From positions 62,001 to 126,000 of the forward strand of contig NZ_JACVOO010000004.1 in NCBI RefSeq assembly GCF_018882405.1: 64,000 nt of DNA, given 5' to 3'. Source of the stretch: Polynucleobacter sp. 31A-FELB. GTDB lineage: Bacteria; Pseudomonadota; Gammaproteobacteria; Burkholderiales; Burkholderiaceae. Position numbers and translations under genes: made by a program. Of the stretch, positions 9,647-18,876 are shown piece by piece (positions within the stretch are counted from its first letter, which is position 1; the number at the start of each line of letters is the position of its first letter). The notes under the pieces are model-generated. The model was not told the origin of the DNA, did not search any database, and was given only the letters and a program-made list of their open reading frames with translations.

Positions 9647-10723
9647 ATGATTAAGTCGACTATGAAACCGGGCCCAGTTACTTTAGATGTTGTTGGTCTT
9701 GAGTTAAATGCAGAGGATCGTCGTCGCATCTTGCACCCCCTTACTGGCGGCGTGATCTTGTTTGGTAGAAACTTTGCGAATCGCAAGCAGCTCACCAAAC
9801 TTACCGCAGAAATTAAAAAACTCCGTTCAGACGTACTGATCTCGATTGATCATGAGGGTGGACGTGTTCAGCGCTGCAGGACTGATGGCTTTACCCATTT
9901 ACCTGCCATGCGTAAGCTCGGTGAGCTTTGGGGTTCTAAAAACAAATCATCTCATTCTGCTGAATCTGCTGCGATTGCGATGGCAGCAGCCACTGCCTGC
10001 GGATATGTCTTGGCCGCTGAGTTGCGTGCTTGCGGTGTGGACTTTAGTTTCACTCCAGTTCTGGATCTCGATTTTGGTCGCAGCGGTGTAATTGGGGATC
10101 GTGCATTTAGTCGTGATCCGCAAATTACTTTTGCTTTGGCTAAGAGTCTGAATGAAGGCCTGCGCCTTGCAGGTATGGCCAACTGCGGTAAGCACTTCCC
10201 AGGCCACGGCTGGGCAGAAGCGGATTCTCATGTGGCCATTCCGGTAGATGAGCGTCCTTTGAAGCAAATTCTGAATGACGATGCTAAGCCCTATGAGTGG
10301 TTAGACCTCAGCTTGACTGCAGTCATGCCAGCCCATGTGATCTATCCAAAAGTAGATAAGAACCCAGCCGGATTTTCTAAGGTTTGGTTGCATTCCATTC
10401 TTCGCCAAGAATTGGGATTTGAAGGTGTAATCTTCAGCGACGACCTCTCAATGGAGGGTGCAAGCGTTGCTGGTTCTGTAGTCAAGGGTGCGAATATGGC
10501 GCTCGAAGCAGGATGCGATGCAGTGTTGATTTGCAATCGTCCCGATCTCGCAGATCAATTGCTGAGTCAGTTGAAGGTCTCCAAAGCAAAACAAGCGGAG
10601 TCTGCCATTCGATTAAATCGCTTGATGCCAACTGCTACGGCCCCCGCTTGGGATGAGTTGCAGTCTGAAGCGCAATATCAACACGCCAAAGGATTGCTCC
10701 AGCAACTGAATTTAATTGGCTAG
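9647..10723 (+). CDS. nagZ: Beta-N-acetylhexosaminidase NagZ
   Basis: Cytosolic glycoside hydrolase family 3 enzyme of peptidoglycan recycling that removes GlcNAc from anhydro-muropeptides; 358 residues. Visible motifs are SIDHEGGRVQR, KHFPGHGWAEADSH (the mobile loop with the catalytic His/Asp pair), the nucleophile region VIFSDDLSMEGA, and CDAVLICNRP. The ATG at 9647 is preceded by GAGGA at good spacing; a second in-frame ATG at 9662 has none. It is the last gene of the block. Confidence 0.95.
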   Translation: MIKSTMKPGPVTLDVVGLELNAEDRRRILHPLTGGVILFGRNFANRKQLTKLTAEIKKLRSDVLISIDHEGGRVQRCRTDGFTHLPAMRKLGELWGSKNKSSHSAESAAIAMAAATACGYVLAAELRACGVDFSFTPVLDLDFGRSGVIGDRAFSRDPQITFALAKSLNEGLRLAGMANCGKHFPGHGWAEADSHVAIPVDERPLKQILNDDAKPYEWLDLSLTAVMPAHVIYPKVDKNPAGFSKVWLHSILRQELGFEGVIFSDDLSMEGASVAGSVVKGANMALEAGCDAVLICNRPDLADQLLSQLKVSKAKQAESAIRLNRLMPTATAPAWDELQSEAQYQHAKGLLQQLNLIG

Positions 10724-10746
10724 AGTTTCTATTTCTTTGAAACTCT
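10722..10746. terminator. Possible bidirectional terminator between nagZ and the GNAT gene
   Basis: Arms AGAGTTTC (10722-10729) and GAAACTCT (10739-10746) flank a 9-nt pyrimidine-rich loop. The arms overlap both convergent stop codons, so the genes are packed end to end. The stem is A/T rich and no clean T-tract follows, so strength is uncertain. Confidence 0.35.
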
Positions 10747-11739
10747 TTCCCATTCAGAGACTACAAACTTTTTAACTTCTTCGCCTTGCTCTCTGGCGCA
10801 AATGATTTCACTAACGTTCACTGTTTGATAGATTTTCTGTAAACGCAGAATATCGCCTTGGATGGAGTAGTGCGGAATCCAAGAGCCCCAAAAGAAGCCC
10901 AGATCTTCTAATGCCATATAGGCATTGGCCGCTGCCTCTTGCGTAATAGGTAGATCAAGATAAGCGGAAGCAATATTTAAAGCCTCAAGTTTTTTGAGCT
11001 CAGCCGTGACTGATGCTATTAAATCCTCGCCAATATGGTCTACGGATATATTCGCAACCTGGTCCTCAGAGTCAATTTCAGTTTTAAGTATTGTTTCCCC
11101 GGCTCCTTGTATCTCCGAATTGGTGATATTGCGCTGGAGGTTTAAGCTGCTTAAAAGTGCATTCAAGTGCTCAGTATGTTTGCTTGGAACATAGATATCA
11201 TGCGGGCGATCTTTTAGCGGGAGATAAAAGGCCAATAAGGACATGCGGGTATCGCTAAAGTTTTGCAGACCCTGCATTGCAAATGTTGGTGGAACATCTC
11301 CAATAAAAAGGCCGGTTTCCTTTGCGTTAAAGGCAATCATTTCATGCTGGCTATAAGGGTGATTGGTAACGCACTCAGTCCAAAATCCTGGCAATCCCAA
11401 AGATTCAGCAATTTCTATACGCTTTTTTGCGATCAACTCTGCAATGTGATGTCCTCTGTAATCTGGGTCGACCATCATTTTTCCAGCTTCTGGCGAACTA
11501 TTTTGAGGGCCGTTAAAGGTTAATGCGCAGTGCCCAATAATTTGATTATTTTCTAATTTCGCAACTATGGAGTGCATTTTCTGCGTGACGATTGCATCTT
11601 TTAGTAGTGCGGCGTTGTACATCATTGGATTGGTATAGCTTTCCCCGTAACAACGTCGAACGCAGTCAATCAGATGGGGAATATCTTCAAGGGCTAAGGT
11701 GGTGATTACTGGGGAAATGGTATCAGTCATGGTTTTCAT
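10729..11739 (-). CDS. GNAT-family N-acetyltransferase, substrate unknown
   Basis: Protein of 336 residues. The N-terminal half is a GNAT fold: ALEDIPHLIDCVRRCYG starts it, and the acetyl-CoA loop is seen in MMVDPDYRGHHIAELIAKKR (V/RxxGxxA type, at about 93-112). The C-terminal half (about 190-336) is not a motif I recognise; it ends with a segment EDLGFFWGSWIPHYS that resembles a pattern I associate with GNAT modules attached to RsbW-like ATPases, but no ATPase domain is present. Start may be 11739 or the internal ATG at 11730. It is only 21 bp downstream of the efp terminator, so its promoter is unclear. Substrate cannot be inferred. Confidence 0.75.
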   Translation of the reverse strand: MKTMTDTISPVITTLALEDIPHLIDCVRRCYGESYTNPMMYNAALLKDAIVTQKMHSIVAKLENNQIIGHCALTFNGPQNSSPEAGKMMVDPDYRGHHIAELIAKKRIEIAESLGLPGFWTECVTNHPYSQHEMIAFNAKETGLFIGDVPPTFAMQGLQNFSDTRMSLLAFYLPLKDRPHDIYVPSKHTEHLNALLSSLNLQRNITNSEIQGAGETILKTEIDSEDQVANISVDHIGEDLIASVTAELKKLEALNIASAYLDLPITQEAAANAYMALEDLGFFWGSWIPHYSIQGDILRLQKIYQTVNVSEIICAREQGEEVKKFVVSEWERVSKK

Positions 11740-11760
11740 TATGACTGCACATTAAGAAAT

Positions 11761-11786
11761 AAAAAAGCCCGGCATGCCGGGCTTTT
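11761..11786 (-). terminator. Intrinsic terminator of efp
   Basis: A perfect palindrome with 12-base half-arms AAAAGCCCGGCA and TGCCGGGCTTTT lies 19 bp past the efp stop. On the minus strand it runs into six Ts. It separates earP-efp from the GNAT gene. Confidence 0.85.
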
Positions 11787-11804
11787 ACTTATCGAGCGAG
11801 CTAA

Positions 11805-12365
11805 TTAGTTAGCGCGGCTGCGATATTCACCAGTGCGAGTATCGATCTCGATCTTGTCGCCAGTGTTGCAGAACAATGGAACTTGCAATTCATAGCCAGT
11901 AGCCAATTTTGCAGTCTTCAATACTTTGCCTGAGCTGGTATCGCCTTTAACTGCTGGCTCTGTGTAAATGATTTCACGAACCAAAGAGTTTGGCATTGCT
12001 ACAGAGAGTGCTTTACCTTCGTAGAACACCACTTCACAAGGCATGCTTTCTTCGAGGTAATGCAATGCATCGCCCATGAATTCAGCTTCAACTTCGTACT
12101 GGTTGTAGTCGCCATCCATAAATACATACATTGGATCTGCGAAGTAAGAGTAGGTGCAATCTTTCTTATCCAAGATCACTACATCAAACTTGTCATCTGC
12201 CTTGAATACGCCTTCGTTAGGCGCACCAGTTAACAAGTTCTTGAATTTCATTTTTACAACAGAAGAGTTGCGGCCTGACCGGCTGTATTCTGCTTTTAAA
12301 ACGACCATGGCATCAGTGCCGATCATTACTACGTTACCAACGCGGAGTTCTTGTGCTGTTTTCAT
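11805..12365 (-). CDS. efp: Elongation factor P, arginine-32 type
   Basis: Translation factor that rescues ribosomes stalled on polyproline; 186 residues in the three usual beta-barrel domains. The tip of the domain I loop is YSRSGRNSS, which puts Arg at position 32. This is the residue rhamnosylated by EarP in Pseudomonas, Shewanella and Neisseria; lysine-type EF-P has Lys34 instead. earP is the gene immediately upstream on the same strand (87-bp gap), which supports this modification route. The gap holds two small hairpins (12400-12415 and 12426-12439). An intrinsic terminator follows the gene. Confidence 0.97.
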   Translation of the reverse strand: MKTAQELRVGNVVMIGTDAMVVLKAEYSRSGRNSSVVKMKFKNLLTGAPNEGVFKADDKFDVVILDKKDCTYSYFADPMYVFMDGDYNQYEVEAEFMGDALHYLEESMPCEVVFYEGKALSVAMPNSLVREIIYTEPAVKGDTSSGKVLKTAKLATGYELQVPLFCNTGDKIEIDTRTGEYRSRAN

Positions 12366-12452
12366 CTTGCTATTCCTGAGTGCAGAGCTGATTTCCTGCG
12401 GTTTTTATCAAAACCAAGATTGTAACCGCCCGCAGGCGGATTTCGTACAAGA

Positions 12453-13532
12453 TCAGGCTACAAAGCCCATTAGACGGGCGGCAAGGCCGCCATCAGCTTG
12501 TTTTTCATGTAAATCTGCTCGCCAAGCCTCGGAATGGGTGCTCCATTCATCCATGGATTGATACCACTCGTTAGGCATTGCCCATGCCATCGCAGCTATT
12601 ACAGCGTGTTTAAGCTCTTGTGATGCATCTTCAAGGTAGAGATCTAAAAATGCAGCCAACTTAGTTTGGTGAGCCCCATCTTCTTGGGGGTAGATGTGCC
12701 AAATAAAGGGCTTGCCAGCCAACTGCGCTCGAACAAAAGAATCTTCACCTCGAACGATATTGAAGTCGCATTGTGAAAGCACCCAATCGTAGTCATCTTG
12801 AGAAACAAAAGGAATTGAGATCAGTTGAATGGAGTCGGGCAAAGCAAGTGGCTTAGTAGGGTGGGTAGAGCTGAACTGCAATTGCTCTCGTTGACCATGC
12901 GTCAAAACAATGTCGAAGTTCTCATCCAGGGTGGCTAGATCCTCTAACCATTTCTGGAGTGGTACACCTGGGTAGCAAAAAACACTGATGCGTTTTGTAT
13001 TGGGTTGTAATAGCTTCCAGCTGGCCTCGAGGTTTTCAGGAATCGATTGTTCAGTCAGTGATGACTCCTGAGGTATTGGGTCAATCAAAATGCCACCCGC
13101 ATTCTTCTGGAAGCCTGGGAAGAAGAAGTACTTCGGAATACCGTGAGCTTGAGGGGATGCCTTCTGATGAAAGTCCACAATCCAGGGCTCTGCACTCAAA
13201 TACTCTAGATTGATGATGATGGGTTTTTTGGGGGCAATCAGTAGGCCCGCAAGGTAGCGCGCGGGAAGGTCGCATCCAAATGCCTCAATCACCACGTCGG
13301 GGGTTTCTACCGGATGGCGGCTATTGTGATGACTAGCTTCCCAGGGTTGGATATCGATACGGCGCTTGATTTCTGGGTCAACCCCAGAAGCGAGTAAATT
13401 AAGGGTTGGCAGATCGTCACAGAAAATGCGCACGTCTTGGCCATGAAGACTTGTTAAGCTTCTTGCTAGACGCCAGCAAACACCAGCATCACCATAGTTG
13501 TCTACGATTTGACAGAAAATATCCCAACGCAT
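12453..13532 (-). CDS. earP: EF-P arginine rhamnosyltransferase EarP
   Basis: Uses TDP-L-rhamnose to modify Arg32 of EF-P. The protein has 359 residues. Family marks are the N-terminal [17 protein letters not shown] with conserved Asp11 and Asp15, and the C-terminal nucleotide-binding motif [10 protein letters not shown] (from 261) followed by IYPQED. The ATG at 13532 matches the family N-terminus; a TTG at 13538 is a worse choice. The start codon overlaps the uvrC start codon on the other strand by two bases. efp follows directly, so enzyme and substrate are co-transcribed. Confidence 0.95.
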   Translation of the reverse strand: MRWDIFCQIVDNYGDAGVCWRLARSLTSLHGQDVRIFCDDLPTLNLLASGVDPEIKRRIDIQPWEASHHNSRHPVETPDVVIEAFGCDLPARYLAGLLIAPKKPIIINLEYLSAEPWIVDFHQKASPQAHGIPKYFFFPGFQKNAGGILIDPIPQESSLTEQSIPENLEASWKLLQPNTKRISVFCYPGVPLQKWLEDLATLDENFDIVLTHGQREQLQFSSTHPTKPLALPDSIQLISIPFVSQDDYDWVLSQCDFNIVRGEDSFVRAQLAGKPFIWHIYPQEDGAHQTKLAAFLDLYLEDASQELKHAVIAAMAWAMPNEWYQSMDEWSTHSEAWRADLHEKQADGGLAARLMGFVA

Positions 13533-15471
13533 GAGCAATTCGCTTTTTGAAACCCTTCAGCAGGATGTTAAACGGCTACCCGGATTGCCGGGGGTGTATC
13601 GCTTCTTTGATGAGGCGGGACATATTTTGTATGTCGGGAAAGCGCGCAACCTCAAAAAGCGTGTATCTAGTTACTTTCAGCGAACCCAGCTTTCACCACG
13701 AATAGAGCTGATGGTGGGAAAAATTGCCCGCTACGAAACTACAGTAACACGCTCAGAAACCGAAGCCTTAATTCTAGAGAACAATCTCATTAAGGAGTTA
13801 GCCCCTCCATTCAACATTCTCTTCCGAGATGATAAGTCCTATCCCTACGTCATGTTGACGGGGCATCAATTTCCTCGCTTGGCCTCCTATCGAGGAAAAA
13901 CGGATAAGCGTAATCATTACTTTGGCCCGTTCCCGAATTCATGGGCGGTGCGGAATAGTGTGCAGATTTTGCAGAAAGTATTTCGTCTGAGAACTTGCGA
14001 AGACTCTGTATTTAAAAACCGCAGTCGTCCATGTTTGTTGCATCAAATTCATCGCTGTAGTGCGCCTTGTGTTGGTCGTTTAAGTGTCGAGCAGTATGGG
14101 CAGGACGTAGCCCAAGCAACACGCTTTTTAGAGGGTGACCATAGTCGCGTGCTTTCTGAGTTGGAAAAGAAAATGCACGCCTACAGTGACGCCATGGAAT
14201 TTGAAATGGCTGCAGTGTTGAGGGATCGCATTGCAGATCTTTCGAGTGTCTTACAACAACAGTCGATGGATACCGTTGCCGATGGTGAGGGCGATGTGGA
14301 TGTGATAGCTGTTGCTCAAATGGAGGGCGTGGTCTGCGTCAATCTGGCAATGATTCGTGGCGGTCGCCATTTAGGTGATCGCGCTTACTTCCCTAAGGGC
14401 TTGCGCTCAACGTCTGGAGAGCTGCCACCACCAGCTGAAATTCTGGAGGCATTTATCGCTCAACATTATTTGGAGGAGAAGTCAGGCGATGGTGAGGCAA
14501 CTACTAATTTAATTCCACCTGTACTAATTCTGAATCATCCTCTGAGAAAGCTGGTTGATGACATTGCAGCTCCAGAGGAAGGTGTTGAAGATGTTTCTGA
14601 ACAATCAGCTCCGGAAGGTCTGCACGATTTATTGAATGCACAAGCCGGCAAGCGCATTACCTTCTTGCACCAGCCACAAGGTCAGAGACGACATTGGTTG
14701 GCCATGGCAGAGGGTAATGCCAAGATTGCGATCGCAAAGCGTTTGGTAGAGACGGGCGGTCAATTGGCAAGAGCAAGAGCATTGGCTGATGTCTTGGCTT
14801 TGGAGCTAGAAGGTCTTGAGCAATTGCGCATTGAGTGTTTTGACATTAGTCATACCTCTGGTGAGGCCACCCAAGCTTCTTGTGTGGTGTATTCCAAAAA
14901 TGCGATGCAGCCTAGCGAATACCGCCGATTCAATATTAATGACATTACTCCGGGTGATGACTACGCAGCAATGCGTCAGGTCTTACAACGCCGTTATGCG
15001 AACTTTCAAGAACTCCCTGTTGAGAAGATGCCGCAAGTCATATTGATCGACGGCGGTAAAGGTCAGGTTGAAATGGCAAGACAAGTTCTTTCTGAATTCG
15101 GGATAGATATTGGATTGATTGTTGGTGTTGCCAAAGGGGAGGGTCGTAAGGTGGGTCTAGAGACCCTGATCTTTGCGGATGGACGCCAGTCACTCGAGCT
15201 CGGTATTGATAGCGCTGCTTTGTTGCTGGTGGCGCAAATACGTGATGAGGCACATCGCTTTGCCATCACTGGCATGAGAGCTAAACGAGCAAAAGCTAGA
15301 ACGGTTTCTCAGCTAGAGGAGATCGAGGGGATAGGCGCCAAACGACGTCAAAAATTGCTCGCCCGCTTTGGGGGTTTACGTGGCGTTTCTAATGCCACTA
15401 TTGAAGAGCTTTCCAGTGTTGAGGGAATATCCACCGCTTTGGCTGAGCAAATCTATAAGCAGCTCCATTGA
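13531..15471 (+). CDS. uvrC: UvrABC excinuclease subunit C
   Basis: Makes both incisions in nucleotide-excision repair; 646 residues. The N-terminal GIY-YIG domain is [18 protein letters not shown] (about 21-38), the UvrB-binding UVR segment is near 206-240 ([13 protein letters not shown]), the RNase H-like nuclease domain includes [11 protein letters not shown] and [10 protein letters not shown], and two helix-hairpin-helix motifs end the protein ([14 protein letters not shown]). No in-frame start lies close downstream. The ATG at 13531 overlaps the earP ATG. No SOS box is evident, unlike lexA. Confidence 0.96.
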   Translation: MSNSLFETLQQDVKRLPGLPGVYRFFDEAGHILYVGKARNLKKRVSSYFQRTQLSPRIELMVGKIARYETTVTRSETEALILENNLIKELAPPFNILFRDDKSYPYVMLTGHQFPRLASYRGKTDKRNHYFGPFPNSWAVRNSVQILQKVFRLRTCEDSVFKNRSRPCLLHQIHRCSAPCVGRLSVEQYGQDVAQATRFLEGDHSRVLSELEKKMHAYSDAMEFEMAAVLRDRIADLSSVLQQQSMDTVADGEGDVDVIAVAQMEGVVCVNLAMIRGGRHLGDRAYFPKGLRSTSGELPPPAEILEAFIAQHYLEEKSGDGEATTNLIPPVLILNHPLRKLVDDIAAPEEGVEDVSEQSAPEGLHDLLNAQAGKRITFLHQPQGQRRHWLAMAEGNAKIAIAKRLVETGGQLARARALADVLALELEGLEQLRIECFDISHTSGEATQASCVVYSKNAMQPSEYRRFNINDITPGDDYAAMRQVLQRRYANFQELPVEKMPQVILIDGGKGQVEMARQVLSEFGIDIGLIVGVAKGEGRKVGLETLIFADGRQSLELGIDSAALLLVAQIRDEAHRFAITGMRAKRAKARTVSQLEEIEGIGAKRRQKLLARFGGLRGVSNATIEELSSVEGISTALAEQIYKQLH

Positions 15472-15507
15472 TTTCCCAGTGTGCTCACATTGGTTTATGC
15501 TTGAGTC

Positions 15508-16083
15508 ATGCCTTTTAATCTACCCATTGCCCTGACCTGGTTGCGCGTTGTCGCAATTCCACTAGTCGTTGCAGTGTTTTACTTGCCCAGTAACTGGCTT
15601 ACCCCCTTCGACCAGAATTTGACTGCCACCATTATTTTTGTGTTTGCGGCTGTTACTGATTGGCTGGATGGATTTTTAGCTAGACGCATGAAGCTAGAGT
15701 CGGCATTTGGCCAATTCTTAGATCCAGTGGCTGATAAATTAATTGTGGCTGCTTCATTGCTAGTTCTGCTCAATATGGATCGCGTCCAAGTCTGGGTGGC
15801 TTTGATCATTATTGGTCGCGAAATTACTATCTCAGCATTAAGAGAGTGGATGGCACTCTTGGGCGCTGGAAAAAGCGTTGCTGTACACATGGTCGGCAAG
15901 CTAAAAACTACGGCTCAACTTGTAGCTATTCCATTTTTATTACTGAATGACACTTTATTTGGGTGGCTCAATTGCGCACTCGTTGGCACTTGGTTAATCT
16001 GGATTGCATCCTTTTTGACGCTTTGGTCCATGTTCTATTACATGAAAAAGGCTTTGCCTCAGCTAGTTGATAAGGTCGAATAA
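15508..16083 (+). CDS. pgsA: CDP-diacylglycerol-glycerol-3-phosphate 3-phosphatidyltransferase
   Basis: Inner-membrane enzyme that makes phosphatidylglycerol phosphate, the committed step to PG and cardiolipin. The 191-residue protein has the full CDP-alcohol transferase motif: Asp51, Asp54-Gly55, Ala58-Arg59, Gly68, Asp72 and Asp76 at exact family spacing. About five or six membrane segments are visible. It follows uvrC by 36 bp, a pairing common in proteobacteria, and is followed by tRNA genes. Confidence 0.95.
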   Translation: MPFNLPIALTWLRVVAIPLVVAVFYLPSNWLTPFDQNLTATIIFVFAAVTDWLDGFLARRMKLESAFGQFLDPVADKLIVAASLLVLLNMDRVQVWVALIIIGREITISALREWMALLGAGKSVAVHMVGKLKTTAQLVAIPFLLLNDTLFGWLNCALVGTWLIWIASFLTLWSMFYYMKKALPQLVDKVE

Positions 16084-16090
16084 AGACCGA

Positions 16091-16142
16091 AAACCCTTGA
16101 CTGATAAGGGTTTGGCGGAAACATGGTCTTCGCCAGTTTTTA
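16091..16142 (+). terminator. Tandem hairpins, probable pgsA terminator
   Basis: The first hairpin has arms AAACCCTT (16091-16098) and AAGGGTTT (16106-16113). A second, TGGCG (16113-16117) with CGCCA (16131-16135), runs into GTTTTT. The second has the features of an intrinsic terminator just before the tRNA promoter region. Confidence 0.55.
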
Positions 16143-16200
16143 GTCTTACTCGCAAATAATGCGTTCTCCTAAATTGTTTGTTAAACTACTGCCCTGTTAT

Positions 16201-16276
16201 GCGGGAATAGCTCAGCTGGTAGAGCGATACCTTGCCAAGGTATAGGTCGGGAGTTCGAACCTCCTTTCCCGCTCCA
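16201..16276 (+). tRNA. tRNA-Gly (anticodon GCC)
   Basis: Full cloverleaf of 76 nt with encoded CCA. Acceptor arms are GCGGGAA and TTCCCGC, the D arm contains AGCTGGTAGA, the anticodon stem ATACC/GGTAT encloses loop TTGCCAA with anticodon GCC at 16234-16236, and the T loop is TTCGAAC. It reads glycine GGC and GGU codons. Confidence 0.97.
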
Positions 16277-16325
16277 AGTTCGATGGGAAGCCCTAAAAAG
16301 CTTCCCATTTTTGATTCAAGCATAT

Positions 16326-16399
16326 GGCGCGTTGGCCGAGTGGTTAGGCAGGAGCCTGCAAAGCTTCGTACGGGGGTTCGATTCCCTCACGCGCCTCCA
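16326..16399 (+). tRNA. tRNA-Cys (anticodon GCA)
   Basis: Cloverleaf of 74 nt with encoded CCA. Acceptor arms are GGCGCGT and ACGCGCC, the anticodon stem GGAGC/GCTTC (one G-T pair) encloses CTGCAAA with anticodon GCA at 16358-16360, and the T loop is TTCGATT. It follows tRNA-Gly by 49 bp. Many betaproteobacteria carry a tRNA-Leu next in this array; none is seen here. Confidence 0.96.
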
Positions 16400-16429
16400 G
16401 TAATTAAGATTGATTACCAGGGCAAGAAT

Positions 16430-16891
16430 ATGATCCAACTAAATCGACTCCAAACAATGACTGCAGCCTTAGCGTTATCTGCGCTCTTGGCTGCTTGCGC
16501 ATCTTCAGGCGACTCCCCAACTGGTACGCCTAGCGAAGTGCAAGAAATTCAGTCACAACTCTTGGGTGATATGCCATTACCTGCGGCATCAAAAATTATG
16601 GGTTCAGATTCTTTAATTATTGGTCGTGGTGATAACTGGGTTGGTCGAGTTGTTTTGTCCGGCGTTCAATCTCCAACCGATATTTATGCTTTCTTCCAAG
16701 CGGAATATCCCAAGGTGGGATGGACTACTGTGAGCGCCGTGAAATCAAAAACCAGTATTTTGGTTTTCACTAAAGGTGATCGCACTTCAACCATCGAGGT
16801 GAATGAGGGATCATTTGGCGGACCTAAAACAATCATCACGATTACAGCATCGCCAAAGAATGCGAACGTAGTTGCACCAACTAAGAAATAA
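16430..16891 (+). CDS. Small predicted outer-membrane or periplasmic lipoprotein
   Basis: A 153-residue protein starting at ATG 16430, 31 bp after tRNA-Cys. It has a lipoprotein signal peptide with lipobox LAAC and lipidated Cys23. The mature part is about 130 residues. It contains GDNWVGRVVLSG, and a later YAFFQAEYPKVGWTTVSAV segment that looks like a small alpha/beta domain. The tail is Lys-rich. The function is unknown. An open frame extends upstream through both tRNAs but is not coding. A bidirectional terminator follows. Confidence 0.8.
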   Translation: MIQLNRLQTMTAALALSALLAACASSGDSPTGTPSEVQEIQSQLLGDMPLPAASKIMGSDSLIIGRGDNWVGRVVLSGVQSPTDIYAFFQAEYPKVGWTTVSAVKSKTSILVFTKGDRTSTIEVNEGSFGGPKTIITITASPKNANVVAPTKK

Positions 16892-16916
16892 AAATAGTTA
16901 CTTCGTCATTAATAGA

Positions 16917-16941
16917 AAAAGGCCTCTAAACGAGGCCTTTT
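16917..16941. terminator. Bidirectional terminator between the lipoprotein gene and lexA
   Basis: Arms AAAAGGCCTC (16917-16926) and GAGGCCTTTT (16932-16941) with a 5-nt loop give A/T tracts on both sides. It suits both convergent genes. Confidence 0.85.
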
Positions 16942-16961
16942 GCTTTATGGGGTTGGGAGGC

Positions 16962-17681
16962 CTAGAGCCCACCAGCCCTGATGAGGCCAACAGCCTGACC
17001 CTCTACTGCGAAGTTCGGTTGACGTCTATCTACCAAAATATTTTTGAAGTCTGGGTTCTCGGCTTGTAATTCAATGACCATGCCATCCGCAGTTTTCTTT
17101 TGGTTCCAACGCTTCACTGTGACTTCATCATCTAAGCGCGCAACCACAATATCGCCATTGCGTACTTCAGTAGTTTTTCTTACGGCAAGATAGTCGCCAT
17201 CCAGAATTCCGGCATCACGCATACTCATGCCAACTACTTTTAATAAGTAATCGGCACCCTTGCTAAATAAACTTGGATCAATCGGCACTTGTTTTTCAAT
17301 GTGTTCAATCGCCGTGATCGGAGAACCTGCAGCAACACGACCAATGAGTGGCAGTGTGAGTTGCTGAAGTGCGCCAGAAGGCAAAGACATCTGACGATAT
17401 TTGTTTGGATTGTGTGTCTGGTTAAAGCGTTGTGGAATCCGAATACCGCGCGAGGTTCCCGGCGTCAGCTCGATATATCCTTTTTTTGCCAGGGCGCGTA
17501 AATGCTCTTCGGCGGCGTTAGCAGAAGCGAAGCCAAGTTGAGTTGCAATTTCAGCGCGCGTTGGGGGTGAGCCACTTTCTTCAATGGCCTTGGTGATTAA
17601 TTCCAAAATCTCACTTTGACGTGAGGTGAGTTTGGGGAGGGCAGTCAGCTCCTCTTGAAAATCGACTGTATTTATGTCCAT
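16962..17681 (-). CDS. lexA: LexA repressor of the SOS response
   Basis: Self-cleaving repressor of 239 residues. The N-terminal winged helix is [16 protein letters not shown] to [11 protein letters not shown]. The cleavage bond is Ala118-Gly119 in RVAAGSPI, and the Ser/Lys dyad is Ser153 (GMSMRDAGI) and Lys190 (EVTVKRW). The start at 17681 adds about 17 residues before the usual N-terminus (LTPRQ type). An SOS box sits one base upstream of the ATG and contains the likely -10, so the gene is self-regulated. No Shine-Dalgarno sequence exists, which points to a leaderless mRNA. The asparaginase gene diverges from it. Confidence 0.95.
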   Translation of the reverse strand: MDINTVDFQEELTALPKLTSRQSEILELITKAIEESGSPPTRAEIATQLGFASANAAEEHLRALAKKGYIELTPGTSRGIRIPQRFNQTHNPNKYRQMSLPSGALQQLTLPLIGRVAAGSPITAIEHIEKQVPIDPSLFSKGADYLLKVVGMSMRDAGILDGDYLAVRKTTEVRNGDIVVARLDDEVTVKRWNQKKTADGMVIELQAENPDFKNILVDRRQPNFAVEGQAVGLIRAGGL

Positions 17682-17682
17682 A

Positions 17683-17698
17683 CTGGGATTGTATACAG
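17683..17698 (-). promoter_or_regulatory. LexA-binding SOS box
   Basis: On the lexA strand the sequence is CTG-TATACAATCC-CAG, an exact CTG-N10-CAG LexA operator. It ends one base upstream of the lexA ATG. Occupancy would block the lexA promoter and could also affect the divergent asparaginase gene. Confidence 0.85.
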
Positions 17699-17716
17699 CA
17701 CTATTTGAATATTCAA
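17688..17716 (-). promoter_or_regulatory. Predicted lexA promoter
   Basis: On the minus strand TTGAAT (17716-17711), a 17-bp spacer, and TACAAT (17693-17688) form a good sigma-70 promoter. The -10 lies inside the SOS box. Only six bases separate the -10 from the ATG, so transcription would start at or next to the start codon. The -35 box is half of a perfect 12-bp palindrome (17705-17716). Confidence 0.6.
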
Positions 17717-17742
17717 GCAATTTGGAGGCGGATAATAGGGTA

Positions 17743-18819
17743 ATGAGCTCAAAATCCAGCATTTCTGAAAATACACCACACCTTCTGGTTTTAGGCATGG
17801 GGGGCACCATTGCAGGCCTCGCGCCAAACCCGGAAGATAACCCCCTCCAATATGAGGCTGGCCAGGTAGGGGTTGATGCATTGGTGGCACATGTTCAGAC
17901 AGTCGTGCCTGAGGGGGTCAAGCTAGTGTCACGTCAGGTGGCAAACATCAATAGTCGCAATTTGACTGACGCCCATCTCACCGAGCTAGGCCTTGCAGTT
18001 AGGGAGGCCCTGCTGGATATTGCCGTAAAGGGGATTGTGATCACCCACGGCACCGATACGATTGAAGAGACAGGCTTATTTTTGCAAGCAACTTGTGGAA
18101 AGCTGGCCCAGACACAAGGCAAGCGCGTCATTTTGACGGGGGCAATGCTACCAAGTAACGCGCCGGGAGCTGACGGCCCCTCCAATCTGTTGGATGCCTT
18201 GCGCTGGGCTTCTACATCTATTGATAACTGTCCTGGCGGCATTTATGCCGTAATGGATGGGCGCGGATGTATGGCACTCGATCTAGCTAAGCGCCATGCC
18301 ACGGCCCTCAACGCTCCCTTACAAGATGCGCCATCAAGCTCAGTGGGCCTGATTAATCCTTCTTGGTTATCTGGTGTCAAGGCAGTGCAGGCTGCCTGGA
18401 ATGAAGATTTACCCATTCCACAGGAAGGTGAGTGGCCTTGGGTTGAGATCTTGACTAGTCATGCAGGCGCACGTCCTGAAACCATCTTGCAGTGGCTGAG
18501 TAGCTCTGTACAGGGCTTTGTGCTCGCTGGTTCAGGGCATGGTGGCTTTCATGATGACTGGGCAAAACCTTTGGAGCAGGCAATGGCCCAAGGTATTGCC
18601 TTGGTGAGAACGACAAGAACAGGTGCAGGCGCTACTTTGCGAAATATTCCTGAGCTTGATGCGCCTGGATGCTGTGCATCTGGGGCATTGACTGCCCCTA
18701 GGGCCAGAATTGCCCTCCAATTAGCTTTAAATGCAGCAAAGCAGGCAAATAAAGCTGGTAAACCCCTGACCTGGCAGGATTTTTTTGCTAGAATAGCGGA
18801 CTTACCTGAAATTCGGTAA
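17743..18819 (+). CDS. L-asparaginase
   Basis: Hydrolyses asparagine to aspartate and ammonia. The 358-residue protein from ATG 17743 has both threonine active-site motifs: Thr22 in LGMGGTIAG and Thr104-Asp105 in [11 protein letters not shown], followed by [16 protein letters not shown]. No signal peptide is visible, so it should be cytosolic. It diverges from lexA across a 61-bp gap that includes the SOS box, so weak DNA-damage influence is possible but unproven. GATAAT at 17731-17736 is a possible -10, though no good -35 pairs with it. Confidence 0.9.
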   Translation: MSSKSSISENTPHLLVLGMGGTIAGLAPNPEDNPLQYEAGQVGVDALVAHVQTVVPEGVKLVSRQVANINSRNLTDAHLTELGLAVREALLDIAVKGIVITHGTDTIEETGLFLQATCGKLAQTQGKRVILTGAMLPSNAPGADGPSNLLDALRWASTSIDNCPGGIYAVMDGRGCMALDLAKRHATALNAPLQDAPSSSVGLINPSWLSGVKAVQAAWNEDLPIPQEGEWPWVEILTSHAGARPETILQWLSSSVQGFVLAGSGHGGFHDDWAKPLEQAMAQGIALVRTTRTGAGATLRNIPELDAPGCCASGALTAPRARIALQLALNAAKQANKAGKPLTWQDFFARIADLPEIR

Positions 18820-18857
18820 GGACTTTAAAGCTGTAAATTTCTGTAGTTAGTTTTACC

Positions 18858-18863
18858 TACAAT
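18858..18863 (+). promoter_or_regulatory. Possible -10 box of the rpsF operon
   Basis: TACAAT at 18858-18863 is the only good -10-like hexamer between the asparaginase gene and rpsF. No convincing -35 lies 16-18 bp upstream, so this is a weak call. It would give a leader of about 85 nt that includes the long hairpin at 18877-18931. Confidence 0.25.
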
Positions 18864-18876
18864 TTGTTACTACCTT

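Noticed and set aside
16201..16399. Integration site of a mobile element at the tRNA genes
   Set aside because: No integrase, direct repeat of a tRNA end or foreign base composition is visible around them.
16232..16429. Open frame that extends the lipoprotein gene upstream
   Set aside because: It runs through both tRNA genes; the signal peptide begins at ATG 16430.
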